DNA from: Amycolatopsis nalaikhensis
GTDB lineage: Bacteria > Actinomycetota > Actinomycetes > Mycobacteriales > Pseudonocardiaceae
Direction of reading: 5' to 3'
Length of the DNA stretch: 64,000 nucleotides
Assembly: GCF_030264295.1 (NCBI RefSeq)
Contig: NZ_CP127173.1
Coordinates: 4,967,501 to 5,031,500 of the forward strand
The notes below the pieces were generated by a model, which was not told the origin of the DNA, ran no database searches, and saw only the letters and a program-made list of their open reading frames with translations. This document shows positions 35,687-44,555 of this stretch, piece after piece (position 1 is the first letter of the stretch; each line of letters opens with the position of its first letter). Position numbers and translations under genes: made by a program.

Positions 35687-36265
35687 ATGGCACGCACGGG
35701 CGGTGAGGGCGAGATCCCCTCGGTCGCCGAACTGGTGAACCTCTCGGAGACGAGGCCGCTGGTCATCCGCGGTGAACTCGACCGCAAGCTCGCCGAGGAA
35801 CCGGCCGCCGAACCCCGCCCCGACCCGCTGGCCATCCTCGACGCCGAGCTGGCGGCCGACGACGAGCCGGACGAACGCGCCCAGGACGCCCCGCCCGCCG
35901 ACCCCTCGCGGCGGGCGAAGCCCTACGTCCTCGGTGCGGGCGCGGCCGTCGCGCTCGGGCTGGCCGCCGTCGTGCTGCTCCAGCCGCACCAGGTCGGCGG
36001 GACGCCCGTGCCGCCGCCCGGGGCCACCGCCTCGGCGCCGCCGACCTCCAGTGAACCCGTCGAGACGATGAGCGCCAGCCAGGCTCCGCCGCCGCTCACC
36101 GCCGAGGTGCACGACTCGCCGGTCCGGACCACCAGCGCGCCGGCCGCCGCGGGGCGCAAGCCCGCGCGCCCCGCGACGTCGGCGCCGCCGGAGGACCAGT
36201 GGCGCGAGTACGTCAGCTCGGTGATCAGCTCGTGGCAGGAGCACGGCCACGGCCGCAACCGCTGA
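35687..36265 (+). CDS. Small membrane protein of unknown function
   Basis: 192 residues, ATG 35687 with GGTGGAGG upstream. Acidic cytoplasmic part (about 1-75), one membrane helix 'VLGAGAAVALGLAAVVLL', then a Pro/Thr/Ser-rich external tail ending 'WREYVSSVISSWQEHGHGRN'. No family recognised. The stop codon directly abuts the stop of the convergent lipase gene (TGATCA shared region at 36263-36268). Confidence 0.75.
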   Translation: MARTGGEGEIPSVAELVNLSETRPLVIRGELDRKLAEEPAAEPRPDPLAILDAELAADDEPDERAQDAPPADPSRRAKPYVLGAGAAVALGLAAVVLLQPHQVGGTPVPPPGATASAPPTSSEPVETMSASQAPPPLTAEVHDSPVRTTSAPAAAGRKPARPATSAPPEDQWREYVSSVISSWQEHGHGRNR

Positions 36266-37457
36266 TCAGCAGCTCGCCGTCGCCGGCACCCCGGCGATCC
36301 GGTCCTTCACGAAGGCCAGGACGTCGGCGTTGCCGGTGTAGACGAGCGTGATGTGGTCGGTGTCGTAGGTCTTCCACGTCTCCGCCACGCCGGCCGCGCA
36401 GTACGTCTTGTGCAGCGTGTCGGCCTGCGCGAACTGCACCAGCTGGTCGCCGGTCGCGTGGTAGAGGAACACCGGCACCTTCGGCGGGCTGCCGCCGAGC
36501 TTGTTCTCGGTCAGCCGCGCCACCCACGCCGGCTTGATGTAGCCGGGACCGGTCGTGTCAGTCCGCGATCTTCTGGTTCGCGTACGTCGTGAGCAGCTCG
36601 AACGTGCACGCGCTCTGCTTCATTTCGGCGAGCTTCGCGCGGCCGTTGTCGCTCAGGAACGAGTCGAGCTGCAGCTCCGGGTAGGCCTGGTCGAGCCCGA
36701 GCAGCGCGTAGGCGAAGACGCCGAAGCCGAACTTGCCGTCGAGCTGCAGTGTCACCTGCACCAGGTCCGCGGGCACGCCGCCCGCGGCGATCCCGACGAG
36801 GTTCAGCTCCGGCGCGTACGTCGGCTGCTGCTCGCCCGCCCAGGCCGCGGCGCCGCCGCCCTGGGAGTAGCCGCGGAAGACGATCTTCGACGTCGAAGAC
36901 AGTCCGGCGGCGGTGAGGCGCTGGGCCGCGCGGACCCCGTCGATCACGGCCGGGCCTTCGGAGCGGCCCACCACGTACGTCGTCTTCGGCGCGCTCTGGT
37001 AGCCCTCGTAGTCCGGGACCGATACGGCGTATCCCGCGTCGAGCAGGTCGTCGAGACCGGGCTGCTCGTAGAAGGCGCCGATGTCGATCATCTTCGACGG
37101 CGTGCAGGCGAACGCGGGCCCGTGCGTGCCGGGCGCGAACGAGACGATCGGCGCCGTGGCCCGGTTCGCGTTCTTCGGCACGAGCACGGTGCCGGTGACC
37201 GCGTCGGGCTGCCCGAGCGCGTTCGTGGACAGGTACATCACCTGCCACGCGTCGACCGATGCCTTGCGCGGCCCCGCGTTCGACGTCCGCCAGCGGATCA
37301 CGTCACCCGGTTTGCCCGCCGGCAGCGGGGACGGCGGGGTGTAGAACGAATCGTCGAACGGGCCGGTCCCGGCCGCCGGGGCCGCCGAAGCCACGGGCGT
37401 GAACGCGGTCGCGAGCACCAGCGCCACGAACACGGCGAGCACGCGGCGGGCCGTCAC
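36266..37457 (-). pseudogene. Secretory lipase (LIP family), frameshifted near its C-terminus
   Basis: From GTG 37457: signal peptide 'VLAVFVALVLATAFTPVASA', lipase core 'APIVSFAPGTHGPAFACTPS', 'SVPDYEGYQSAPKTTYVVG', nucleophile 'FRGYSQGGGAAAWAGEQQP', up to 'YANQKIAD' and a stop at 36558-36560. The rest of the lipase continues one base out of frame: 'TTGPGYIKPAWVARLTENKL', 'FLYHATGDQLVQFAQADTLH' (acid), 'DTDHITLVY' (His), ending at 36266. One extra base in GACTGAC explains the break. Overlaps the lipoprotein stop (GTGA), so the two genes form an operon. Without the tail it lacks two triad residues. Confidence 0.85.
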
Positions 37458-38017
37458 GAGCCGGTCCCGTAGACGCGCTTGCAGGTCGCGGACTCGCTGA
37501 AGGCCAGGTCCAGCTCGGGGTTCGCCTTGAGCTCCTTGATCGGGCCTTCGGGGTTGGTGAGCTGCCCCATGGTGGCGTCGGCTTCGGAGATGACCTTGCG
37601 CAGGCTGGCGTCGTCGGTCACCTTCGCCTGCTCCATCTTGGTCTTCGTCTCGCCGACCTTGGTCCTGGTCTCGGTGAGGTTGCCGGTCGCCTTGTCCACA
37701 ACGGACTGTCCATCCGGGACGGGCGGAACGCCCGCGGTGCGGATGCCGCCCGCCATGTCGTCGAGGGCGGAGCCGAGCTTGCCCAGGAAGTCGACCATCG
37801 CGGCCCGCGTCTTCACCGGGTCGGCGCTGTCGACGGCCGGCGGCTGGGAGAGCTTCGCCGAGCCCGCGGCCACCCCGGTGCACACCTTGTCGACCCAGGC
37901 CAGTGCCGCGGGGTCGGCGTGCCTGCCGGGGTCGGCCGGCGCGTCGGAAGAGCAGGCGGCGCACGACAGAAGCGCGGCCGCCGACATCGCGAGCGCCGCG
38001 CTGTGCATTCTTTTCAT
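37454..38017 (-). CDS. Secreted lipoprotein of unknown function
   Basis: 187 residues from ATG 38017 (ATG 38008 also possible). Signal peptide 'ALAMSAAALLSCAACSSDAP' with a lipobox Cys; the mature part is helical, charged and low in aromatic residues ('LTETRTKVGETKTKMEQAKV'), suggesting a coiled-coil-like bundle. No family recognised. It precedes and overlaps the lipase gene and may be its wall-bound partner; that is conjecture. Confidence 0.8.
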   Translation of the reverse strand: MKRMHSAALAMSAAALLSCAACSSDAPADPGRHADPAALAWVDKVCTGVAAGSAKLSQPPAVDSADPVKTRAAMVDFLGKLGSALDDMAGGIRTAGVPPVPDGQSVVDKATGNLTETRTKVGETKTKMEQAKVTDDASLRKVISEADATMGQLTNPEGPIKELKANPELDLAFSESATCKRVYGTGS

Positions 38018-38335
38018 GAGTTTCGAGGCTACGCAGCACGGTTGCGCACGGGCAAGGAGAGAATGGCGGGTTGGCACGTGCGTCAACATTCCGCGGAGTG
38101 GATTTGTCACGCCCGTCAGCGCTTCGGAGACGACCCTGTACTGGGGAAACCTGCCTCACCCTGCTAGGAACCCGTGCCGGGCGACGTGCTCGGGTGACAA
38201 TTTGCCGGGTCCGTGTGGCCTTTTTACCGAAAGCCCTTGATCGGCACCAGTCGCGCTCGTTAGCTTACGGGCCGGTCGCGATTTCCAAGAAACGCGCGCC
38301 GTTTCGTATCACTGTTGATACACGGAAGGACCATC
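38018..38335. promoter_or_regulatory. 318-bp divergent intergenic region
   Basis: Separates the lipoprotein (-) from the secreted protein (+). Contains GTGACAA at 38194, the motif also found before 8740 and 10424, and a perfect hairpin GTATCA-CTGT-TGATAC at 38306-38321 just before the GGAAGGA ribosome-binding site of the gene at 38336. The hairpin may be an operator or affect translation. No coding potential seen. Confidence 0.5.
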
Positions 38336-39565
38336 GTGAGTCACCCAAGAGGCAAGAAGAAGACGGTCGCGGCGGTCGCGGCCGCGGGCGCGGTGGGGCT
38401 GGTCGCCACCGCACTGGTCGCCGGGGCGCAGACCAGCGCCGCGGACCCGATCTCGCTGACGCTGAACTACCACTGCACCTTCCCGCTGGTCGGGTCGCAG
38501 TCGCTGAAGGTGGTGATCAACACCGACCTGCCGACCACGGTGAACACCGGGCAGCCGACCGGCGCGTTCGACATCAAGGCCGTGTCCACCATCAACGCCG
38601 ACACCGTCAGCGGGCTGAGCCTGATCGGTGCCACGACGCTCGAGGGCACCGCGGCGGCCGCCGCGACCGTGGCCGCGCCGGGCCTCAACCTGCCGGTCAA
38701 CGTCCCGATCACGCTGGACAAGACGAACATCCCGGCGTCGGGCGAGATGAGCATCAACGCGGCGGGCAAGACGCCGTCGCTGACGTTCACCCAGGCCGGC
38801 CAGGCGAAGATCACCGTCGGTGACCTGAACCTCAAGGTCACCCCGCGCAAGGCCGACGGCTCGGTCACCGGCATCACGCCGGACGGCACCATCGACGCGC
38901 CCTGCACGCAGGACAGCGGCCAGAACAACACCCTCGCCACGATCACCATCAACGGCGGTGGCGGCACGACGACCCCGCCGGTCACCACCCCGCCGACGAC
39001 GACACCCCCGACCACGACGCCGCCGACGATGACCCCGCCCACCACGACCCCGCCCGGTGGTGGCATCAAGTACTCCTTCGGCATCACCGGCCAGACCGCG
39101 CTGAAGACGCTCGGCAGCACGGCGCCGATCACCGGCTCGTTCGACGCCGACGTCAACCTGTCGGCCAAGACGTTCACCGGGAACCTGCAGCTGAACCCGA
39201 CGCACACCGACTTCAAGCTCTTCGGCTTCGTGCAGGGCAGCTCGGACGTCAAGGTCGTGCAGAACGGCCCGCAGACCGGTGAGCTGGTGGGCACCGGCTT
39301 CAAGGCGCACATCAAGTTCGACACGTTCCTCACCACGGTCAACCTGTTCGGCATCCCGATCAGCACCGACCCGAAGTGCGGCACGGTCAGCCCGTCGACC
39401 AGCGAGATGACCACCGGCCCCGACTTCGACCTGCTCAAGGGCGGCAAGCTCTCCGGCACCTACTCGCTGTCCGCGCTGCAGAACTGCGGCTCGTTCAACG
39501 ACATCATCAGCGCGTTCGCCAAGAGCGACGGCAACACGCTGGAACTGAACCTCGCCAAGAAGTGA
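38336..39565 (+). CDS. Secreted DUF6801-like protein
   Basis: 409 residues, GTG 38336 with GGAAGGA upstream. Basic start 'SHPRGKKKT', signal peptide to about 35 ('AGAQTSAADP'). First domain 'SLTLNYHCTFPLVGSQSLKV', the same family as the proteins at 8740 and 39631. A short Thr/Pro linker (about 205-240) replaces the long repeat of the 8740 protein. C-terminal domain 'FKLFGFVQGSSDVKV' and 'LQNCGSFNDIISAFAKS' is homologous to that of the 8740 protein. Exported, probably wall-associated; function unknown. Confidence 0.85.
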   Translation: MSHPRGKKKTVAAVAAAGAVGLVATALVAGAQTSAADPISLTLNYHCTFPLVGSQSLKVVINTDLPTTVNTGQPTGAFDIKAVSTINADTVSGLSLIGATTLEGTAAAAATVAAPGLNLPVNVPITLDKTNIPASGEMSINAAGKTPSLTFTQAGQAKITVGDLNLKVTPRKADGSVTGITPDGTIDAPCTQDSGQNNTLATITINGGGGTTTPPVTTPPTTTPPTTTPPTMTPPTTTPPGGGIKYSFGITGQTALKTLGSTAPITGSFDADVNLSAKTFTGNLQLNPTHTDFKLFGFVQGSSDVKVVQNGPQTGELVGTGFKAHIKFDTFLTTVNLFGIPISTDPKCGTVSPSTSEMTTGPDFDLLKGGKLSGTYSLSALQNCGSFNDIISAFAKSDGNTLELNLAKK

Positions 39566-39574
39566 CCCGATCTG

Positions 39575-39605
39575 CCGGCCCCCGTCGCGCCGCGGCGGGG
39601 GCCGG
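39575..39605. terminator. Strong GC hairpin between secreted-protein genes
   Basis: CCGGCCCCCGTC (39575-39586) pairs with GGCGGGGGCCGG (39594-39605) with a seven-base loop and no T-run, the usual form in high-G+C actinomycetes. It lies ten bases after the stop of the gene at 38336. Confidence 0.75.
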
Positions 39606-39630
39606 TGCCATGCCACGGAGAGGAAAGCCC

Positions 39631-40704
39631 GTGCCGAAAGCCCGGTCGTTGCTCGCGGCGGGCCTCGCCTGCCTCGCCGCGTTCGCCGTCGCCACGCCCG
39701 CGTGGGCGTCGACGCCGGTGGACAGGAAGCTCAGCTACACGTGCCCGTTCCCGTTGATCGGGCTGCAGAAGCTGGACGTGGAGATCAAGGCGTCGTTCGA
39801 CGTGCCGTCGGCGCCGGGCGGCACGTTCACCACCTCGGATCTCGCGGTCTCGGTGACCGTGCCGGACAAGTCCACGCGCGGCCTGGCCCTGGTCGGCGCG
39901 GCGAGCATCGAAGGGACGGCGTCCGCAGGGGTGACGCTGGCCAACGGCTCGCTGACGCTGCCGCTGAGCCTGCCGATGGCGGTGGCGAAGACGGCGGTGC
40001 CGCCGTCGGGGGCGTTCACCACCCCGGCGACCGGCTCGGTGCCGCCGGTCCAGCTGCCGAACGCGGGCAAGACGACGCTGACGATCGGGGACTTCAGCAC
40101 CCGGCTGACGCCGAAGAAGGCCGACGGCTCCTTCACCGGGCTGGGCTCGTTCACTTCGGACTGCACGCTCGACCCGGGCCAGGACCCGGTGCTGCTGAGC
40201 TTCGACCTGGGCGGGACGCAGTCGTCGGTCACCTACGACGTCACCGGGTCGACGACGGTGCGGGCGCTGGGGGTCGCACCGCCGGTGACCGGGTCGGTCA
40301 CGGTCGGCCGGGAGCTCACGCCGTCGTTCGACCCGGCGCGGACGGAGTTCAAGGTGTTCGGGTTCGTGCCGGGCACGGCGGACCTGCGGTTCACCCCGGA
40401 CGGCCCGCAGGCGGTCGAACCGGACGGCGGCGGGTTCGTCGCGCACGCGAAGCTCGCGCTGGCGGTGCCCCAGGCGACGCTGTTCGGGCTGCCCGTCGCC
40501 GACGCGACGTGCCGGGCGAGCGCGCCGATCCCGGTGGACCTGCGCACGGGCAGCGGCTTCACGGCGGCCACGGGCGGCCCGGTGTCGGGGACGTACACGA
40601 TCCCGCCGCTGACCGGGTGCGGCACGTTCACCGCGTACTTGAGCTCGTTGTTCCAGGGAGAGGGCAACGCGTTCGCGCTGACTCTCGCCGCGCGCCGAGG
40701 TTAA
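39631..40704 (+). CDS. Secreted DUF6801-like protein, linker-less form
   Basis: 357 residues from GTG 39631, preferred over ATG 39610 because GGAGAGG lies just before it. Signal peptide 'LLAAGLACLAAFAVATPAWA'. Domain 1 'RKLSYTCPFPLIGLQKLDVE', domain 2 'FKVFGFVPGTADLRF' and 'LTGCGTFTAYLSSLFQGEGN'. Same two-domain plan as the proteins at 8740 and 38336 but with almost no linker. Likely a tandem duplicate of the 38336 gene; they are separated by a terminator hairpin. Confidence 0.85.
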   Translation: MPKARSLLAAGLACLAAFAVATPAWASTPVDRKLSYTCPFPLIGLQKLDVEIKASFDVPSAPGGTFTTSDLAVSVTVPDKSTRGLALVGAASIEGTASAGVTLANGSLTLPLSLPMAVAKTAVPPSGAFTTPATGSVPPVQLPNAGKTTLTIGDFSTRLTPKKADGSFTGLGSFTSDCTLDPGQDPVLLSFDLGGTQSSVTYDVTGSTTVRALGVAPPVTGSVTVGRELTPSFDPARTEFKVFGFVPGTADLRFTPDGPQAVEPDGGGFVAHAKLALAVPQATLFGLPVADATCRASAPIPVDLRTGSGFTAATGGPVSGTYTIPPLTGCGTFTAYLSSLFQGEGNAFALTLAARRG

Positions 40705-40722
40705 CCGCACGCGGGGAGAAGC

Positions 40723-40779
40723 GTTACTCCACGGAGTTCTGGTAACACGCCGGTGTTCCGGGGGAAACGGTCCGGAAAT
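40723..40779 (+). promoter_or_regulatory. GlnR-like half-site array upstream of the Nit1C cluster
   Basis: GTAAC (40742), GTGTT (40753), GAAAC (40764) and GAAAT (40775) are each separated by exactly six bases, giving an 11-bp phase. The actinobacterial GlnR consensus is GTnAC-n6-GAAAC repeated in that phase. A further GTTAC-n6-GAGTT pair lies at 40723-40738. The array ends 23 bp before the first cluster gene. Confidence 0.6.
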
Positions 40780-40802
40780 CGTTCGCCGGTGCACTGATCG
40801 GC

Positions 40803-42122
40803 ATGGACTTCCAGCTCGACGGCCTGCACCGGCCGGTGATCGTGGTCGGCGGCGGCCAGGCGGGACTCTCGATGTCCCACTGCCTGACCGCCGCCGGGGT
40901 CGGGCACCTGGTGCTCGAACGCGAGCGCGCGGGGCACGAATGGCGGACCCGCCGCTGGGACAGCTTCTGCCTGGTGACACCGAACTGGCAATGCCGGCTG
41001 CCCGGGTTCCCCTACGCGGGCGACGATCCCGACGGGTTCATGGTCCGGGACGAGATCGTCGCCTACCTCGAGGCCTACGTGCGGGCGTTCGACGTCCCGC
41101 TCCACGAGGGCGTCGAGGCGACGCGGCTGCGGCAGCTGCCCGGCGGCGGGTTCCGGCTCACCACCTCGGCCGGCGAGCTGACCGCCGACCACGTCGTGCT
41201 GGCCACCGGCCCGTACCAGGTGCCGCTGAAGCCGCGGCTGGCCGAACGGCTGCCCGAGCACGTCGTGCAGCTGCACTCGGCCGAGTACCGCAACCCCGCT
41301 CAGCTGCCCGACGGCGACGTGCTCGTCGTCGGCACCGGGCAGTCCGGCTGCCAGATCGCCGAGGACCTGCACCTGGCCGGGCGCCGGGTGCACCTGGCCG
41401 TCGGGTCGGCGCCGCGGGTGGCCCGGCGCTACCGGGGCCGCGACGTCGTCGCCTGGCTCGACGAGATGGGCTACTACGCCCGGGGGATCGACGAGTTCGC
41501 CGACGCGGACGCCGTGCGGTTCCGGGCCAACCACTACGTCACCGGCCGCGACGGCGGACATGACATCGACCTGCGCGCGTTCGCCGCGGACGGGATGCAG
41601 CTCTACGGCCGGCTCGACACCGTCCGAAGTGGACAGCTGGGCTTCGCGGACGACCTGCGCCGCAACCTCGACGCCGCCGACGCCGTGTCCGAAGGCATCA
41701 AGGACTCGATCGACGCCTTCATCGCGCAGCGCGGGATCGCGGCGCCGCGGGAACCGCGTTACCAGCCGGTGTGGCAGCCGCCGGACGGGCCGCGCACCCT
41801 CGACGCGGAAGCGCTTTCCGTCGTCGTCTGGAGCACCGGGTTCGGCCGCGACCACCGCTGGATCGACGTCCCCGTCTTCGACGGCAAGGGCTATCCCACC
41901 CACCACCGCGGCGTGACCAGCTGTCCCGGCCTGTACTTCCTCGGCCTGCCGTGGCAGCACACCTGGGGCTCCGGCCGCTTCTGCGGGGTCGCCGCGGACG
42001 CCGAGTACCTGACCCGGCGGATCACCGGCGGCGGCCGCGGGGACGTCCGGTGGATCTCCGGCACACCGGTGAGTACCTACCCCGCCGACGACGACTGGGT
42101 CGCGCCGCGGACGGTGGCCTGA
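40803..42122 (+). CDS. nitH: Nit1C flavin-dependent oxidoreductase (MSMEG_0569/NitH type)
   Basis: 439 residues, ATG 40803; no strong ribosome-binding site. FAD-binding Rossmann start '[17 protein letters not shown]', second nucleotide site '[20 protein letters not shown]', and FMO-like '[17 protein letters not shown]'. Matches the MSMEG_0569 family of flavoproteins confined to Nit1C clusters. It opens the cluster directly behind the GlnR-like sites and overlaps the next gene (TGATG). Nit1C is linked to growth on cyanide and to nitrogen starvation in other bacteria; the exact reaction of this enzyme is unknown. Confidence 0.88.
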   Translation: MDFQLDGLHRPVIVVGGGQAGLSMSHCLTAAGVGHLVLERERAGHEWRTRRWDSFCLVTPNWQCRLPGFPYAGDDPDGFMVRDEIVAYLEAYVRAFDVPLHEGVEATRLRQLPGGGFRLTTSAGELTADHVVLATGPYQVPLKPRLAERLPEHVVQLHSAEYRNPAQLPDGDVLVVGTGQSGCQIAEDLHLAGRRVHLAVGSAPRVARRYRGRDVVAWLDEMGYYARGIDEFADADAVRFRANHYVTGRDGGHDIDLRAFAADGMQLYGRLDTVRSGQLGFADDLRRNLDAADAVSEGIKDSIDAFIAQRGIAAPREPRYQPVWQPPDGPRTLDAEALSVVVWSTGFGRDHRWIDVPVFDGKGYPTHHRGVTSCPGLYFLGLPWQHTWGSGRFCGVAADAEYLTRRITGGGRGDVRWISGTPVSTYPADDDWVAPRTVA

Positions 42123-42958
42123 TGAGGTGGACCAACGACGCCCACCGGCACCTGGGCGTGCTCCCGGCGTACCCGTTCTACGACGGGCCGCCGGTCGCGC
42201 CCGCGATCGGCAGCCGCGCGACGATCGGCGAGCTGCTGTCCGATTTGGACCGTGAGGGCACCGAACGCGCACTGGTGATCCCGAACTACGGCGTGCCCGA
42301 CCCGGCGATCGCGTTCTCCTTCAACGAACTCTGCGTCGAGGCGGCGGCGAAGGACGACCGGATCAGCGCCGCGCTCTGGGTGTCCCCGCGCGCCGAAGAC
42401 GCCGACCGGACCGAAGCGGCCCTGAAGCTGGCGGGCGAAGACGGTGTGCGGGCTTTGAAGCTCAGCTTCCTGCTGGGCGGCCGGGCGTCCGATCCCGCCT
42501 GCGAGCCGCAGCTGGACCGGATCTTCGCCACCGCGCGGGAGCACGACCTCGTCGTGCACGTCCACACCTCGCCGGGCGCGGCTTCGGACATCGACGAGGT
42601 GGGCAAGCTCGTCGACACCTACGCCGACGACGTCAAGCTGCACCTCGTCCACTTCGGCGGCGGCATGAGCGGGCACATCAAGCTCGTCGGCGGCCGCTTC
42701 TTCGACTGGATCGCCGCCGGCAAGCAGGTCTACACGGACCTGTCGTGGGCGATCGGCTTCACCCCGCGCTGGCTCGTCGACGAGATCTCGCGGCGGGGCA
42801 TCGGCCACGACCGCGTGCTGTTCGCCTCCGACCAGCCGTGGGGCGATCACGAGGGCGAACTCGCCAAGCTGGCCGCCGCGGCCGGCGACGGCGAGCTCGC
42901 CGACCTGGTTTTCCGCGGCACGTTCGACGTGCTGTACGGACCGAAGAAAGGGAAATAG
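42122..42958 (+). CDS. Amidohydrolase-2 family protein of the Nit1C cluster
   Basis: 278 residues, ATG 42122 (TGATG overlap). Metal-binding 'NDAHRHLG' at the N-terminus, 'VVHVHTSPGA' and 'LHLVHFGGG' His motifs in the middle, and 'VLFASDQPWGD' with the late Asp: the TIM-barrel amidohydrolase pattern with all expected metal ligands. Amidohydrolases of this kind accompany actinobacterial Nit1C clusters. It probably hydrolyses a C-N or C-C bond in the product made by the other enzymes. Confidence 0.85.
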   Translation: MRWTNDAHRHLGVLPAYPFYDGPPVAPAIGSRATIGELLSDLDREGTERALVIPNYGVPDPAIAFSFNELCVEAAAKDDRISAALWVSPRAEDADRTEAALKLAGEDGVRALKLSFLLGGRASDPACEPQLDRIFATAREHDLVVHVHTSPGAASDIDEVGKLVDTYADDVKLHLVHFGGGMSGHIKLVGGRFFDWIAAGKQVYTDLSWAIGFTPRWLVDEISRRGIGHDRVLFASDQPWGDHEGELAKLAAAAGDGELADLVFRGTFDVLYGPKKGK

Positions 42959-42962
42959 ACCG

Positions 42963-43475
42963 ATGGCAGAGCTGACCGAAACCGAGAAGACCAGCCTCGA
43001 CGAGATCCCGCACCCGTCGCTGCCGCAGGGGTCCAACATCTACGGCGGGACCAAGGTCTTCCCGGACTACCAGGCCGAACCGGGCCAGAGCTACTTCACG
43101 CTCGTGCACGGCATCGCGCACGAGTCGTCGGTGAGCTTCGTGGCGATCCTGCAGGCGACCCGCGCGCTGCGGAAGGGCTTCGAGGCGGCGATCTACTTCT
43201 ACGGCCCGGGTTCGCTGAACTGCCTGGCCACCCGCGGCTTCCCGACCACCGGCAACGCCGCTTTCCCGGGCGAGCTGAACATCAACGACCAGCTCAAGAC
43301 GTTCATCTCCGAGGGCGGCAAGGCCTACTGCTGCCGGTTCGGGCTGTCGCTGCACGGCGCGCGCGAAGAGGACCTCATCGAGGGCGTCATCCCGACGCAC
43401 CCCCTCGACGTCCAGGACGCGCTGATCCACTACGCGCGCAAGGGCGCCATCATCAACTCCACCTACATGTTCTAG
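42963..43475 (+). CDS. nitB: Nit1C MSMEG_0572/Sll0783-family protein (NitB type)
   Basis: 170 residues, ATG 42963. 'PHPSLPQGSNIYGGTKVFPD', 'GPGSLNCLATRGFPTTGNAA', 'GGKAYCCRFGLSLHG' and 'IPTHPLDVQDALIHYARKG' are hallmarks of the Sll0783 family of nitrogen-starvation proteins. Fold resembles DsrE-like proteins; four Cys are present. Founding member of the Nit1C cluster, with no assigned reaction. Confidence 0.92.
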   Translation: MAELTETEKTSLDEIPHPSLPQGSNIYGGTKVFPDYQAEPGQSYFTLVHGIAHESSVSFVAILQATRALRKGFEAAIYFYGPGSLNCLATRGFPTTGNAAFPGELNINDQLKTFISEGGKAYCCRFGLSLHGAREEDLIEGVIPTHPLDVQDALIHYARKGAIINSTYMF

Positions 43476-43483
43476 GAGCGGCT

Positions 43484-44554
43484 GTGCGCGTTGGCATCGA
43501 AGAAGATCTGGACACCCGCGCCGACATCGCCGTCCGCGGAGTGCGGGTGGACGCACCCGTGCAGCGCAGCAAAGGCGCCGGGCCGAGCGACGACGGCCAC
43601 CTGGTCGTCGACGGTGCCAACGCCACGCTGCCGCTGAACGACGACAGCCCGTACGAGGTCCGCGACGGCCGGATCCACCGCGGGACGGTCGACCTCGGCC
43701 TGAGCGTGACCCCGGTGGCGCGGCCGCGGTTCTACGACCTGTCCACATCGGACGGAGTGCCGTACCGGAAGATCGCGCTGCTGCACGGCAAGGACGTCCT
43801 CGCGACGACCGTCGTGCAGACGTGCGTCCGGTACGTCGAGGACCAGCGCTGCCGGTTCTGCACCATCGAGGAGTCGCTGCGGGCCGGGTCCACGGTGGCC
43901 GCGAAGACGCCGCAGCAGCTCGCGGAGGTCGCCGAAGCCGCGGTGCGCCTCGACGGCGTCCGGCAGATGGTGATGACGACCGGCACCACGGCCGGGCCGG
44001 ACCGCGGTGCCCGGCACCTCGTCCGGTGCGTCCGGGCGGTGCTCGACGCCGTGCCGGGCCTGCCGATCCAGGTGCAGATCGAACCACCCGGCGACCTCGG
44101 CGTGCTCACCGAACTGCGGGACGCCGGGGCGACGTCGATCGGCATCCACGTCGAGTCGCTCGACGACGACGTCCGGCGGCGCTGGATGCCGGGGAAGTCG
44201 ACCGTGCCGCTGGCCGAGTACGAGGCCGCGTGGGCGGAGGCGGTCCGGGTGTTCGGCCGCAACCGCGTCTCGACGTACCTGCTGATCGGGCTCGGCGAGC
44301 ACCCGGACGACCTGGTCGAAGGCGCCGGACGGCTCATCGACATGGGCGTCTACCCGTTCGTCGTCCCGATGCGGCCGATGCTCGGCACCCTGGCCCGCCG
44401 CGACGGCGCCACCGCGCCTCCACCGTCACTGGTCGCCGACGTCACGAGCCGGGTCGCGGCGCTGCTGCGGGCCGCCGGGATGACCGGCGCCGACCAGGAG
44501 GCCGGGTGCGCCGCGTGCGGTGCCTGCGGGCTGCTCAGCGCGGCGGGAGGCTGA
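43484..44554 (+). CDS. nitD: Nit1C radical SAM protein (MSMEG_0568/NitD type)
   Basis: 356 residues, GTG 43484. The cluster-binding Cys are Cys114, Cys123 and Cys126 ('CVRYVEDQRCRFC'), a CX8CX2C spacing rather than the usual CX3CX2C. Downstream SAM-barrel features: 'VMTTGTTAGPDRGARHL', 'QVQIEPPGDLG', 'TYLLIGLGEHPDDLVEG'. A second Cys group at the C-terminus, 'EAGCAACGACG', could hold another Fe-S centre. Conserved in all Nit1C clusters known to me; the substrate is unknown. Confidence 0.9.
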   Translation: MRVGIEEDLDTRADIAVRGVRVDAPVQRSKGAGPSDDGHLVVDGANATLPLNDDSPYEVRDGRIHRGTVDLGLSVTPVARPRFYDLSTSDGVPYRKIALLHGKDVLATTVVQTCVRYVEDQRCRFCTIEESLRAGSTVAAKTPQQLAEVAEAAVRLDGVRQMVMTTGTTAGPDRGARHLVRCVRAVLDAVPGLPIQVQIEPPGDLGVLTELRDAGATSIGIHVESLDDDVRRRWMPGKSTVPLAEYEAAWAEAVRVFGRNRVSTYLLIGLGEHPDDLVEGAGRLIDMGVYPFVVPMRPMLGTLARRDGATAPPPSLVADVTSRVAALLRAAGMTGADQEAGCAACGACGLLSAAGG

Positions 44555-44555
44555 C

